From the NCBI RefSeq assembly GCF_019414865.1, contig NZ_DXLG01000032.1, positions 1-17,067 of the forward strand: 17,067 nt of DNA. The letters are read 5' to 3'. The notes under the pieces are model-generated. The model made no database searches. It was not told the origin of the DNA and worked only from the letters and a program-made list of their open reading frames with translations. A program made the translations under genes and the position numbers. Below are positions 1-6,364 of the stretch, piece by piece. Position 1 is the stretch's first letter; the number at the start of each line of letters is the position of its first letter. This stretch comes from Veillonella sp. GTDB taxonomy: Bacteria > Bacillota > Negativicutes > Veillonellales > Veillonellaceae.

Positions 1-73
1 ATCTGATCAAATTCATATTCATTGTGCACAATCAAAACGATAAAAATTATTGACTTTTATATTTTTTTGTGTA
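1..73. other. Short non-coding left edge
   Basis: No gene is visible. The stretch is very AT-rich and lies downstream of the ssrA terminator. The only structured element is a perfect 12-bp palindrome at 21-32 (ATTGTGCACAAT), which could be an operator for a gene beyond the left edge, but nothing in the window supports that. Confidence 0.5.
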
Positions 74-127
74 CAAAAAAATGCTAGAAGCATAGAACCA
101 TTATTAAGCATTCTATACTACTAGCAT
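74..127 (-). terminator. Rho-independent terminator of ssrA
   Basis: On the minus strand the arms ATGCTAG (127-121) and CTAGCAT (87-81) pair, with a second inner helix (TTCTAT with ATAGAA) below a loop. The outer stem is followed directly by a run of seven T (80-74). It begins about 13 nt after the CCA end of the tmRNA, so it most likely ends the ssrA transcript. Confidence 0.85.
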
Positions 128-139
128 ATATATTCAATA

Positions 140-481
140 TGGTGGAGATGAGGGGAGTCGAACCCCTGTCCAAAAGTGTTGCCATATAGACTTCTCCGAG
201 CACAGTCTATGATTTAGATCTCAGGTTGCTATCACTCACAGACAAGCTACACAACCCCAGTTCATGTTGTCTCGCCTAATTCATATGAACAACTGAATTA
301 AGCCAGCCTACGGTTTGACGTCCATTCACACTTGGTAGGCACAAGTATGAGGGACGTAGCTTATGCAGCTAATGCAAAATTTTCTTCTGCGTTTAAATGT
401 TTTCCCACCGTTTAACGGCCTCATGGAACGCCGACTCGCTATCTATACCACACGCACCCCTGTCGAAACCTTTACATCCCC
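140..481 (-). ncRNA. ssrA: tmRNA (transfer-messenger RNA)
   Basis: This is the 342-nt tmRNA of the trans-translation system, which rescues ribosomes stalled on mRNAs without a stop codon and tags the nascent peptide for proteolysis. The 5' end GGGGATG (481-475) pairs with CATCTCC near the 3' end to form the alanine acceptor stem, and the gene encodes its own CCA at 142-140. The T-arm GGGGTTCGACTCCCC is intact. The tag reading frame runs from the resume codon GCA at 390-388 to TAA at 363-361 and encodes AEENFALAA, with the usual ALAA degradation end. It is a one-piece tmRNA, not a permuted one. Its protein partner smpB lies about 3 kb upstream on the same strand, separated by the biotin operon. 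Confidence 0.97.
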
Positions 482-497
482 GTGCGTTGGTCTAATA

Positions 498-526
498 ATT
501 ATAAGCCTATTTAGTATTACTGTCAA
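498..526 (-). promoter_or_regulatory. Consensus sigma-A promoter of ssrA
   Basis: On the minus strand, TTGACA (526-521) and TATAAT (503-498) are separated by exactly 17 bp, a perfect match to the housekeeping consensus. The predicted start near 491 gives a 5' leader of about ten bases ahead of the mature GGGG end, to be trimmed by RNase P. Confidence 0.92.
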
Positions 527-654
527 TTATATGAGACCTTCACAGTTCAGATATATTCACTATTGTTAGACTACTCAACTTATCTAATATTGACTACTTA
601 AGCAATCAAATGGAATTCTTTTAATACTATCTTTTTTAGATATATTATGTACTA

Positions 655-1815
655 TCATAAATTTAATTGTTTCATCGCTTTATGCAATGTATGACATACA
701 TAATCAATTTGTTCTTTATTATGAGCTGCTGTAACGGTCAATCGAATTCTACTTTCACCAATAGGTACAGTAGGTGGACGAATAGCTGTTCCAATAATTC
801 CAGACTCATATAGATAATCAGATACTGCCAGTGTATCTTCATTACTTCCGATTAGAATTGGGAAAATTGGCGTTTCATTGGTCGCATCAATTCCCATAGA
901 AGTTAATTTATCTGCCATATAGTTTACATTTTCTTGTAAACGCCCTAAAACAGATGCATCTGTCTCAAGAATATGTAATGCAGCCAGGGCCGCTCCTATA
1001 TCTGCAGGAGATAATGCGGTGGAGAATATAAAGCTACGACTCGTATTAACGAGATAATCTATGATAGTGCTATTTGCAGCTATATAACCACCAACAGATC
1101 CTAAGGATTTACTCAATGTACCGAGTTGAATATCTATCTCTTTCTCTAAATTAAAATAAGCAGCCGTACCATGACCATTACCAATTGTTCCTGTTGCATG
1201 AGCATCATCTACCATGAGCAATGCATTATAGTCACGGCTTAATTCATATAGTTTATCAAGCGGTGCAATATCCCCATCCATGCTAAATACACCATCTGTG
1301 ACAATAAGCTTTCTTGCATTACGATCTACTTGCTTTAATAAATACTTTAGTTCGTCTACATCACAATGGCTATAAGCCTTTACGGCCCCTCTACTCAATC
1401 TACAACCATCTATAATACTAGCATGGTTTAGAGCATCGCTAAAAATGATGGTATGTTTATCAGCTATAGCAGAAATAGTTCCTACATTGGCCATATAACC
1501 TGTATTAAATACGAGGGCTTTTTCAGTATTCTTAAATTTTGCTAATTCGTTTTCTAGCTCTGTAAATAATGGAAACGTACCAGATACGAGGCGCGATCCA
1601 CCAGATCCAGTTCCATATTGTTGAGCTCCTTTTACAGCCCCTTCTATTACGCGGGAGTCAAAGGTAAGGCCTAAATAATTATTTGAAGCCATCATCAAAT
1701 ATTCTTTATCATCTCGCTTCACGCGCACTGCATCTATAGGGCAGTATTCTTTTAAGATTCGTAAATTATGATTCTGTACCTTAGTGTCTAATTGTTCTTT
1801 AAAAAATTCGTACAT
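655..1815 (-). CDS. bioF: 8-amino-7-oxononanoate synthase (KAPA synthase)
   Basis: This PLP-dependent enzyme of the alpha-oxoamine synthase family condenses pimeloyl-CoA with L-alanine to give KAPA, CO2 and CoA in biotin synthesis. From the chosen start it has 386 residues, the usual family length. Visible motifs are ASNNYLGL (43-50), the glycine-rich GTGSGGSRLVSG (68-79), DDAHATG near 203-209, the PLP lysine in TLSKSLG (K236), and RPPTVPIGESRIRLT (346-360), which is typical of BioF. The start is ATG at 1815 with GGAG five bases upstream; an in-frame extension of 15 codons runs into bioW and lacks support. The bioW stop lies one base before this ATG, so translation is probably coupled. The paralogue Kbl (glycine acetyltransferase) is an alternative on sequence alone, but the bioW neighbour and BirA-like operators argue for BioF. 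I see no strong terminator before ssrA. Confidence 0.93.
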   Translation of the reverse strand: MYEFFKEQLDTKVQNHNLRILKEYCPIDAVRVKRDDKEYLMMASNNYLGLTFDSRVIEGAVKGAQQYGTGSGGSRLVSGTFPLFTELENELAKFKNTEKALVFNTGYMANVGTISAIADKHTIIFSDALNHASIIDGCRLSRGAVKAYSHCDVDELKYLLKQVDRNARKLIVTDGVFSMDGDIAPLDKLYELSRDYNALLMVDDAHATGTIGNGHGTAAYFNLEKEIDIQLGTLSKSLGSVGGYIAANSTIIDYLVNTSRSFIFSTALSPADIGAALAALHILETDASVLGRLQENVNYMADKLTSMGIDATNETPIFPILIGSNEDTLAVSDYLYESGIIGTAIRPPTVPIGESRIRLTVTAAHNKEQIDYVCHTLHKAMKQLNL

Positions 1816-1816
1816 A

Positions 1817-2548
1817 TTATCTCCGTTGAACAAGTACAGGAGCACTCTCCAAATACTCAATTACACTTTCACTATCTATATCAGACCGTACAAAGAAAAC
1901 CCGTCCCCCAATATCAGATCCTACTTCTTTCATATTAGGAATTCGATGATATACACCATTACATGCCACATAGCCTACTGTATAATCTGGATCATCAGAC
2001 CAACATAATTCACCAACAACACCTTCTGCGGATTGAACTTTAGAGGCCAATACTAAAGCCTCCCTCATATGTTCATTGTCACCTAATGCATGAGAGTCAA
2101 AGGAGTCCATATGACTCACACGTACACCTCGATTGCCTTCATCTAAGCGTTCACCTGAAATAGCATCCACTAACATAGCACCGCGCATGGATCTATCTAA
2201 ATTTTTTAGCATAGAAATAGCTTTGTGTACTGCAGTTTTAGTAATAGTAGGACCTTGTAAAAGTTCAGTTGCTAATTGATGGGATTCAGAAATACTACTA
2301 GTTTTATGTTCCTCTACCTTTAGACAGTCAATATATGTAATCTTCTCTGGTGGGATTAAATCTACAGTAATATTGATAAAATCAGCTGTTCCTTTACTGT
2401 GATGCAGTGCGCGTTCAGCTAAAGATTGTGCTATACTACCAACTTCATCTAATTTTACAATACGTTCTGCCCCAGAAATATGGTGGCCCCCTTTTTCATG
2501 GGGCCCACCTTGTGCTGCACGCATGCGTACACTATATAATTCACTCAT
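1817..2548 (-). CDS. bioW: 6-carboxyhexanoate-CoA ligase (pimeloyl-CoA synthetase)
   Basis: BioW activates free pimelate with ATP and CoA to form pimeloyl-CoA, the substrate of the adjacent BioF. The 243-residue product fits the family (about 230-260). Family blocks seen are YSVRMRAAQ (5-13), HISGAERIV (23-31), MRGAMLVDA with RGVRVSHMD (121-148), ELCWSDDPDYTVGYVA (180-195) and GGRVFFV (214-220), all closely like Bacillus subtilis BioW. Its ATG overlaps the stop of the upstream membrane-protein gene as TAATG, and its TAA lies one base before the bioF ATG, so the three genes form one tight operon. BioW implies that pimelate is taken up or made by a separate route. A GC-rich inverted repeat occurs early in the gene (2482-2509), in codons for conserved Gly/Pro/His residues. 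Confidence 0.95.
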   Translation of the reverse strand: MSELYSVRMRAAQGGPHEKGGHHISGAERIVKLDEVGSIAQSLAERALHHSKGTADFINITVDLIPPEKITYIDCLKVEEHKTSSISESHQLATELLQGPTITKTAVHKAISMLKNLDRSMRGAMLVDAISGERLDEGNRGVRVSHMDSFDSHALGDNEHMREALVLASKVQSAEGVVGELCWSDDPDYTVGYVACNGVYHRIPNMKEVGSDIGGRVFFVRSDIDSESVIEYLESAPVLVQRR

Positions 2549-3048
2549 TATGATACCTTGCCTTTTATTACATGGTTTTGATGTGCATGGCTATGAATTT
2601 TACGGAATACTTTTACAAATACTGGAGCCATAATGACTGTAAAAATCATGCCAGGTACTGCTAATGCAACCATAGGTAATGCGGCCTTACCAATATAAAT
2701 AGACAATGTTAGCCGTGCTAAGGCGGATGCAATTGGGCCTGAAATCATAATACCAATCATATGATTATGGCACATCCAAAGGATTAACCCTACAATGAGG
2801 CGGAATTGCATAGCAATCATAACATTTAATATAGTTTGGGTACCTAGCGCTAAGCCAATTAAACTAGATAGACATCCGCTAATAATATATTTCTTAAATC
2901 CGAATACGGCACATATAGCTACCGCTAACGGAGCTGACAGTTGAAACTCTATACCTGGAATGACATTAGGTATTTTAATAGCACCTAACACAGTAATCAT
3001 AGCCGTTAAAATAGCAATCTCTGTAATGTACCGAATGTTCTGATTCAT
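2548..3048 (-). CDS. Small ECF-type membrane protein linked to bioW; candidate pimelate or biotin-precursor importer
   Basis: The product is a 166-residue, very hydrophobic protein with about five or six predicted membrane segments (roughly 8-28, 34-50, 54-72, 75-95, 97-117 and 122-146) and a short basic, His-containing tail. Size and layout resemble the substrate-binding (S) components of energy-coupling-factor transporters. The first helix contains AILTA (A12 and A16), matching the AxxxA motif by which S components dock on EcfT. It is not a clear BioY: I do not see the usual BioY motifs. It is first in the bioW-bioF operon and overlaps bioW by one base. Since BioW consumes pimelate, uptake of pimelate is an attractive role, but the substrate is inferred from context only. 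No EcfA or EcfT gene is in the window. The ATG at 3048 is preceded by AGGAG with an 8-base spacer. Confidence 0.7.
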   Translation of the reverse strand: MNQNIRYITEIAILTAMITVLGAIKIPNVIPGIEFQLSAPLAVAICAVFGFKKYIISGCLSSLIGLALGTQTILNVMIAMQFRLIVGLILWMCHNHMIGIMISGPIASALARLTLSIYIGKAALPMVALAVPGMIFTVIMAPVFVKVFRKIHSHAHQNHVIKGKVS

Positions 3049-3071
3049 GATGGATCTCCTCTACTTAGAAT

Positions 3072-3103
3072 TTGTCAACCACAAACACTTCTCTTGTTTA
3101 CAT
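3072..3103. promoter_or_regulatory. BirA-like operator B (start-site proximal)
   Basis: The half-site TTGTCAACC (3072-3080), 14 bp, then TGTTTACAT (3095-3103) resembles the biotin repressor operator (about TTGTWAACY-N14-16-RGTTWACAA). The right arm is degenerate. It overlaps the -10 box and predicted start of the biotin operon promoter, where repressor binding would block initiation. Confidence 0.65.
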
Positions 3104-3130
3104 TATAATTTCAATATACACATTTATCAA
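3102..3130 (-). promoter_or_regulatory. Promoter of the biotin operon
   Basis: On the minus strand TTGATA (3130-3125) and TATAAT (3107-3102) are 17 bp apart, with predicted initiation near 3095. It lies between the smpB terminator and the membrane-protein gene, so the operon has its own transcription start. BirA-like palindromes cover both the -35 and the -10 region. Confidence 0.85.
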
Positions 3131-3155
3131 CTAAAAATACAAGATAAGTTGACAA
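3124..3155. promoter_or_regulatory. BirA-like operator A (overlaps -35)
   Basis: TTATCAACT (3124-3132), 14 bp, then AGTTGACAA (3147-3155) is a near-perfect inverted repeat with one mismatch and matches the biotin operator pattern. It overlaps the -35 box. Its centre is 52 bp from that of operator B, close to five turns of DNA. Confidence 0.72.
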
Positions 3156-3162
3156 ATATCAC

Positions 3163-3196
3163 AAAAAAAGACCGAGTCAAATGACTCGATCTTTTT
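3163..3196 (-). terminator. Terminator of the rnr-smpB transcript
   Basis: On the minus strand AAAGATCGAGTCA, a 2-base loop, then TGACTCGGTCTTT form a 13-bp stem with one U-G pair, running into a T-rich tract (seven T from 3169). It lies just after the smpB stop and before the biotin promoter, isolating the two units. The opposite strand also ends in a T run, so it may work in both directions. Confidence 0.88.
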
Positions 3197-3199
3197 ATT

Positions 3200-3670
3200 T
3201 TAATATTTTTGTTGTTCTTTAAGTCTCTTAGCAATATCTCGCTTAGCATCGCGTTCTGCCATATCTTGACGCTTATCGTATAACTTTTTACCAGTTACAA
3301 GGCCAACGGTGACCTTTACATAACCATGGCTAAAATGGAAATTGAGCGGCACTAAAGAGAACCCCTTTTCTTTAACTTGAGCATGCAATTTGTTAATTTC
3401 AGATTTATGCATCAATAATTTGCGAGTTCGTTCAGGTTCATGATTAAAGCGGTTACCTTGTTCGTATGGACTGATATGAACGCCATACAACAAGAGTTCA
3501 CCTTTATCAATGCGACAAAAGCTATCCTTTAGGTTCAATTTGCCTTGACGTATCGATTTAATTTCAGTACCTGTCAACGCAATACCAGCTTCATAGGTTT
3601 CATGAATATTAAAATCATGACGGGCCTTACGATTATCAGCAATAAGAGATGGACTAGATTGTTTTGCCAT
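3200..3670 (-). CDS. smpB: SsrA-binding protein SmpB
   Basis: SmpB binds the tRNA-like domain of tmRNA and brings it to stalled ribosomes for trans-translation. The 156-residue product has the standard family length. It shows the OB-fold core with EAGIALTGTEIKSIRQGKLNLKDS (27-50), NHEPERTRKLLMHKSEI (76-92) and GYVKVTVGLVTGKKLYDKR (116-134), followed by the basic tail RDAKRDIAKRLKEQQKY that enters the empty mRNA channel. The ATG lies 8 nt after the rnr stop and is preceded by AGAGGT, so it is translated from the same mRNA as rnr. The pairing of rnr and smpB is common in Firmicutes and fits RNase R destroying the defective messages that SmpB-tmRNA releases. Confidence 0.97.
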   Translation of the reverse strand: MAKQSSPSLIADNRKARHDFNIHETYEAGIALTGTEIKSIRQGKLNLKDSFCRIDKGELLLYGVHISPYEQGNRFNHEPERTRKLLMHKSEINKLHAQVKEKGFSLVPLNFHFSHGYVKVTVGLVTGKKLYDKRQDMAERDAKRDIAKRLKEQQKY

Positions 3671-3678
3671 ATGTACCT

Positions 3679-6063
3679 CTATCGTTTACGTTTACTTTTA
3701 GATTTCTTAGATTGATTGCGCTTAGTCGTTTTATTAGACTTCTTACGACTTGATTTACCTTTGTTAGATTTTTTACTGAAAGTATCATATCTAGAATGGC
3801 CAGATTTACTGCTATCACGTCGGGAAGATTTTTTACTAGATTTGCCCGAAGATTTACGACCTTTGCCCGAAGATTTACGACCTTTGCCACCATCAAAACC
3901 ATCGCGACTACTTGCATAGTCAGAACCACTTCGCAATTGTTCTTGAATAGCCATTAGATTATTAACTTCACCAAGTACAAAGTCGATCTGTTTCTTTTCT
4001 ACATCGGCTTTTACTAATGTAACAGTTACCTTTTCACCTAAGTGATAGGTTTTACCGGTTCTCTTACCTACGAGCACAAAATGTTCTTCATCGAAGAAAT
4101 AGTAATCATCGTTCATCATGCTCATATGCACAAGACCATCGATACCATTTTCTAATTCTACAAACATCCCAAAGGACGTAATGCTAGAAATTGTGCCTTC
4201 AAAGACTTCTCCTACAAATGGAACCATATATTGGGTCTTTTTGAGATCTACTGTATCTCGTTCGGCCTCAGTGGCAACTTGTTCTTGTATAGAAGAATGT
4301 TCTACAGCCCCCACTAAGAAGGTTTCATCTACATCGCGTTTAGAATAGCCATTCTTCCAATGCATATCCGCTTTTAAAAGGCGGTGAACCATTAAGTCTG
4401 GATATCGTCTAATAGGAGATGTAAAATGCGTATAACATGTGGATGCCAAGCCAAAATGACCCACATTGTTAGTACTATATTTAGCTTGCTGCATAGAGCG
4501 CAAGGTCATAATTTGAGCCACTTGCTCAATATCTTGCCCTTTTACTACATCTAAGATTTTTTGGAAATCCCGTGGTGTTACACCATCAGTACTAAGGACT
4601 AGATTTTGACCTAAATAATTAAGCACCTTTTGGAATAAATCTAGTTTTTCCTCACTAGGATTCTCATGAATACGATATACCGATGTACGGTGTGTATGCT
4701 CTAAATGTGTAGCCACTGTTTCATTGGCAATGAGCATACATTCTTCGATAAGTCGTTCCGCCATGGTACGATCTCGTTTTACGATGCGCAACGGTGTCCC
4801 ATCATGATCAAGTAATACCTTGTACTCAGGAAAATCAAAGTCCAATGCACCTCTACGACGACGCATTGCATTAAGAATTTTGGAAATTTCTGCTAAATCA
4901 CAAAGCATTGGCATAAAGTCTTGTAAATCGTCAGGAATAATATTTTCTTCCAGTGCCTTATACACTTCTTTATAACTACAACGACGGCCTACATGGATAA
5001 TAGACGGTCGAATGCGATAATGTACAACCTTACCATCTTTATTAATTTCCATCATACACGTCATGGCATAACGGTCTTCATGGGCATTTAAACTACAAAT
5101 ACCATTGGATAAAACCTCTGGTAACATCGGTACTACTCTATCAACTAAATATACAGATGTCCCCCGTTTATAGGCCTCGTTGTCAATGGCTTTCCCAGAT
5201 GTTACATAATGACTTACATCTGCAATATGTACGCCTAATTCATAATTACCATTTGGTAATTTACGACCACTAACAGCATCGTCTAAATCTTTTGCATCTT
5301 CCCCATCAATGGTAACCATTTGTACATCACGAAGGTCCCAACGATCAGGATCCTCATGAATCACAGTATCAATTTTCTTGCTAGCTTTAATGACATCGTC
5401 TGGAAAATTAAATGGAATCTTATGATTCGCCATGATGCAGTTAATATCGAGGCCTACATCGCCTTTATAGCCAAGAATTTCCGTAATAATACCTTCTGGC
5501 TTTTTATCCCCTTCCGGCCATTTTGTAATTTTGACTAGTACCTTTGCGCCACTACGAGCATCTAATGTATTTTTTAAGTCTACAAAGATATCAGTCCCTA
5601 TGCGCTCATCATCAGGGATAACAAAGCCAAAGTGTTGTTGTCGATCATAGGTACCTACTACAGTTTCATTAGCTCGTTCAATAACATCTACGATAATGCC
5701 TTCTCGTTTATGCTTTGTATAGTTAGAAGGTACAACGCGAACTCGAACCTTATCATTGTGCATAGCAGTCCCTTTATTTTGTTCTGCTACATATATATCT
5801 TCATCATCCGGCATAATCACAAAGCCATACGACTTACGATAGCCCTTATAAATACCTTCATATTCTTCATGTTGTTGTTCTGCATATTGATATACATCAG
5901 GTCGAGAAGATGTTAGCACCCCTTCTCGAGCAAGCATTTTTGCTGAACGAATAAACATCTCAAGATCCTTACCACCACGGATGTGATTATCCATAGCAGC
6001 ATCTTCAATATGATATGCATGTGGTTGTATAGATTTATAAAAGTCTAATACTTTCTTCTTCAA
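3679..6063 (-). CDS. rnr: Ribonuclease R
   Basis: RNase R is a processive 3'-5' exoribonuclease able to degrade structured RNA. The 794-residue protein has an N-terminal winged-helix-like region (about 1-60), cold-shock domains (about 75-200), the RNB catalytic domain (about 245-575) with TIDGEDAKDLDDAV (251-264) carrying the metal-binding aspartates and HFTSPIRRYPDL (546-557), an S1 domain (about 614-698), and a tail of about 75 residues rich in Lys, Ser, Arg and Gly. The tail contains a tandem GKGRKSS repeat encoded by an exact 21-bp duplication (3841-3882). The start is TTG at 6063, four bases after an excellent Shine-Dalgarno AAGGAGGTGA; no better-placed ATG is seen. A terminator hairpin lies immediately upstream, so expression probably depends on read-through from secG or on RNA processing. 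smpB follows after 8 nt. Confidence 0.96.
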   Translation of the reverse strand: MKKKVLDFYKSIQPHAYHIEDAAMDNHIRGGKDLEMFIRSAKMLAREGVLTSSRPDVYQYAEQQHEEYEGIYKGYRKSYGFVIMPDDEDIYVAEQNKGTAMHNDKVRVRVVPSNYTKHKREGIIVDVIERANETVVGTYDRQQHFGFVIPDDERIGTDIFVDLKNTLDARSGAKVLVKITKWPEGDKKPEGIITEILGYKGDVGLDINCIMANHKIPFNFPDDVIKASKKIDTVIHEDPDRWDLRDVQMVTIDGEDAKDLDDAVSGRKLPNGNYELGVHIADVSHYVTSGKAIDNEAYKRGTSVYLVDRVVPMLPEVLSNGICSLNAHEDRYAMTCMMEINKDGKVVHYRIRPSIIHVGRRCSYKEVYKALEENIIPDDLQDFMPMLCDLAEISKILNAMRRRRGALDFDFPEYKVLLDHDGTPLRIVKRDRTMAERLIEECMLIANETVATHLEHTHRTSVYRIHENPSEEKLDLFQKVLNYLGQNLVLSTDGVTPRDFQKILDVVKGQDIEQVAQIMTLRSMQQAKYSTNNVGHFGLASTCYTHFTSPIRRYPDLMVHRLLKADMHWKNGYSKRDVDETFLVGAVEHSSIQEQVATEAERDTVDLKKTQYMVPFVGEVFEGTISSITSFGMFVELENGIDGLVHMSMMNDDYYFFDEEHFVLVGKRTGKTYHLGEKVTVTLVKADVEKKQIDFVLGEVNNLMAIQEQLRSGSDYASSRDGFDGGKGRKSSGKGRKSSGKSSKKSSRRDSSKSGHSRYDTFSKKSNKGKSSRKKSNKTTKRNQSKKSKSKRKR
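3841..3882 (-). repeat. 21-bp tandem duplication in the rnr tail
   Basis: Two exact head-to-tail copies of a 21-bp unit (3841-3861 and 3862-3882) encode two GKGRKSS heptads in the basic tail of RNase R, and the sequence starts a third copy before diverging. The unit length preserves the frame, so copy-number change by slippage would lengthen or shorten the tail without breaking the protein. Confidence 0.9.
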
Positions 6064-6067
6064 ATCT

Positions 6068-6077
6068 TCACCTCCTT
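6068..6077 (-). promoter_or_regulatory. Strong Shine-Dalgarno fixing the TTG start of rnr
   Basis: AAGGAGGTGA on the minus strand is nearly fully complementary to the 16S rRNA end and sits four bases before the TTG at 6063. It decides the unusual start codon, and it lies only about five bases from the T tract of the secG terminator. Confidence 0.85.
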
Positions 6078-6082
6078 ATTCT

Positions 6083-6113
6083 GAAAAAAGAAAAAGCCTG
6101 CAAAGCAGGCTTT
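6083..6113 (-). terminator. Terminator or attenuator between secG and rnr
   Basis: On the minus strand AAAGCCTGC, loop TTT, then GCAGGCTTT give a perfect 9-bp stem followed by a tract with eleven T and one C. By form it is an efficient intrinsic terminator for the sigH-secG transcript. There is no room for a promoter between it and the rnr ribosome binding site, so rnr-smpB must rely on incomplete termination, regulated read-through or a processed 5' end. Confidence 0.88.
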
Positions 6114-6118
6114 CATCA

Positions 6119-6364
6119 TTAGAATTGATTAATCATTGCCCCTAACACTAAGCTCAACACAGCAAAGATAATCCCCAATATAATCGTACATTTAGATAAG
6201 AAAGCGTCTAAACCGCGTTGCTTACCACCAAAAGAAGAGTCTGCCGCACCAGAAACAGCACCACCCATGCCTGCGTTTTTGCTATTCTGTGCAACCACTA
6301 CTACGATTAATAAGATAGATACGATAACTTCTACAATCATTAAGAAATTTGTCACGACTGTCAT
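6119..6364 (-). CDS. secG: Preprotein translocase subunit SecG
   Basis: SecG is the small accessory subunit of the SecYEG channel in the cytoplasmic membrane. The 81-residue protein has the family form: a first membrane helix (about 7-25), a Gly/Ser-rich loop with AQNSKNAGMGGAVSGAADSS (25-44) and FGGKQRGLDAFLSK, and a second helix (about 59-78). The ATG at 6364 overlaps the sigH stop as ATGA, which suggests translational coupling. A GTG at 6355 is an alternative start with better spacing from AGGAAGG. secG followed by rnr and smpB is a familiar Firmicutes arrangement; direct attachment to sigH is less so. Confidence 0.95.
   Translation of the reverse strand: MTVVTNFLMIVEVIVSILLIVVVVAQNSKNAGMGGAVSGAADSSFGGKQRGLDAFLSKCTIILGIIFAVLSLVLGAMINQF

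Noticed and set aside
50..77. Possible plus-strand promoter (TTGACT-N16-TACAAA)
   Set aside because: The boxes are weak, the area is very AT-rich, and transcription would run antisense into ssrA with no gene to serve.
363..569. 68-codon plus-strand frame
   Set aside because: It lies antisense to the tmRNA and its promoter and has no protein-like features.
580..650. Possible terminator after bioF
   Set aside because: Only short AT-only stems (TATCT with AGATA) are found and none is followed by a T tract on the minus strand.
655..1815. Reading bioF as glycine C-acetyltransferase (kbl)
   Set aside because: The C-terminal motif, operon with bioW and BirA-like operators favour KAPA synthase; no threonine dehydrogenase gene is adjacent.
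1816..1860. 15-codon N-terminal extension of bioF
   Set aside because: It lies inside bioW and has no ribosome binding site; the later ATG has GGAG at the right distance.
3654..3929. 91-codon minus-strand frame overlapping the rnr tail
   Set aside because: It is a frame shadow of the low-complexity Lys/Ser/Arg tail of RNase R, whose coding frame is well supported.
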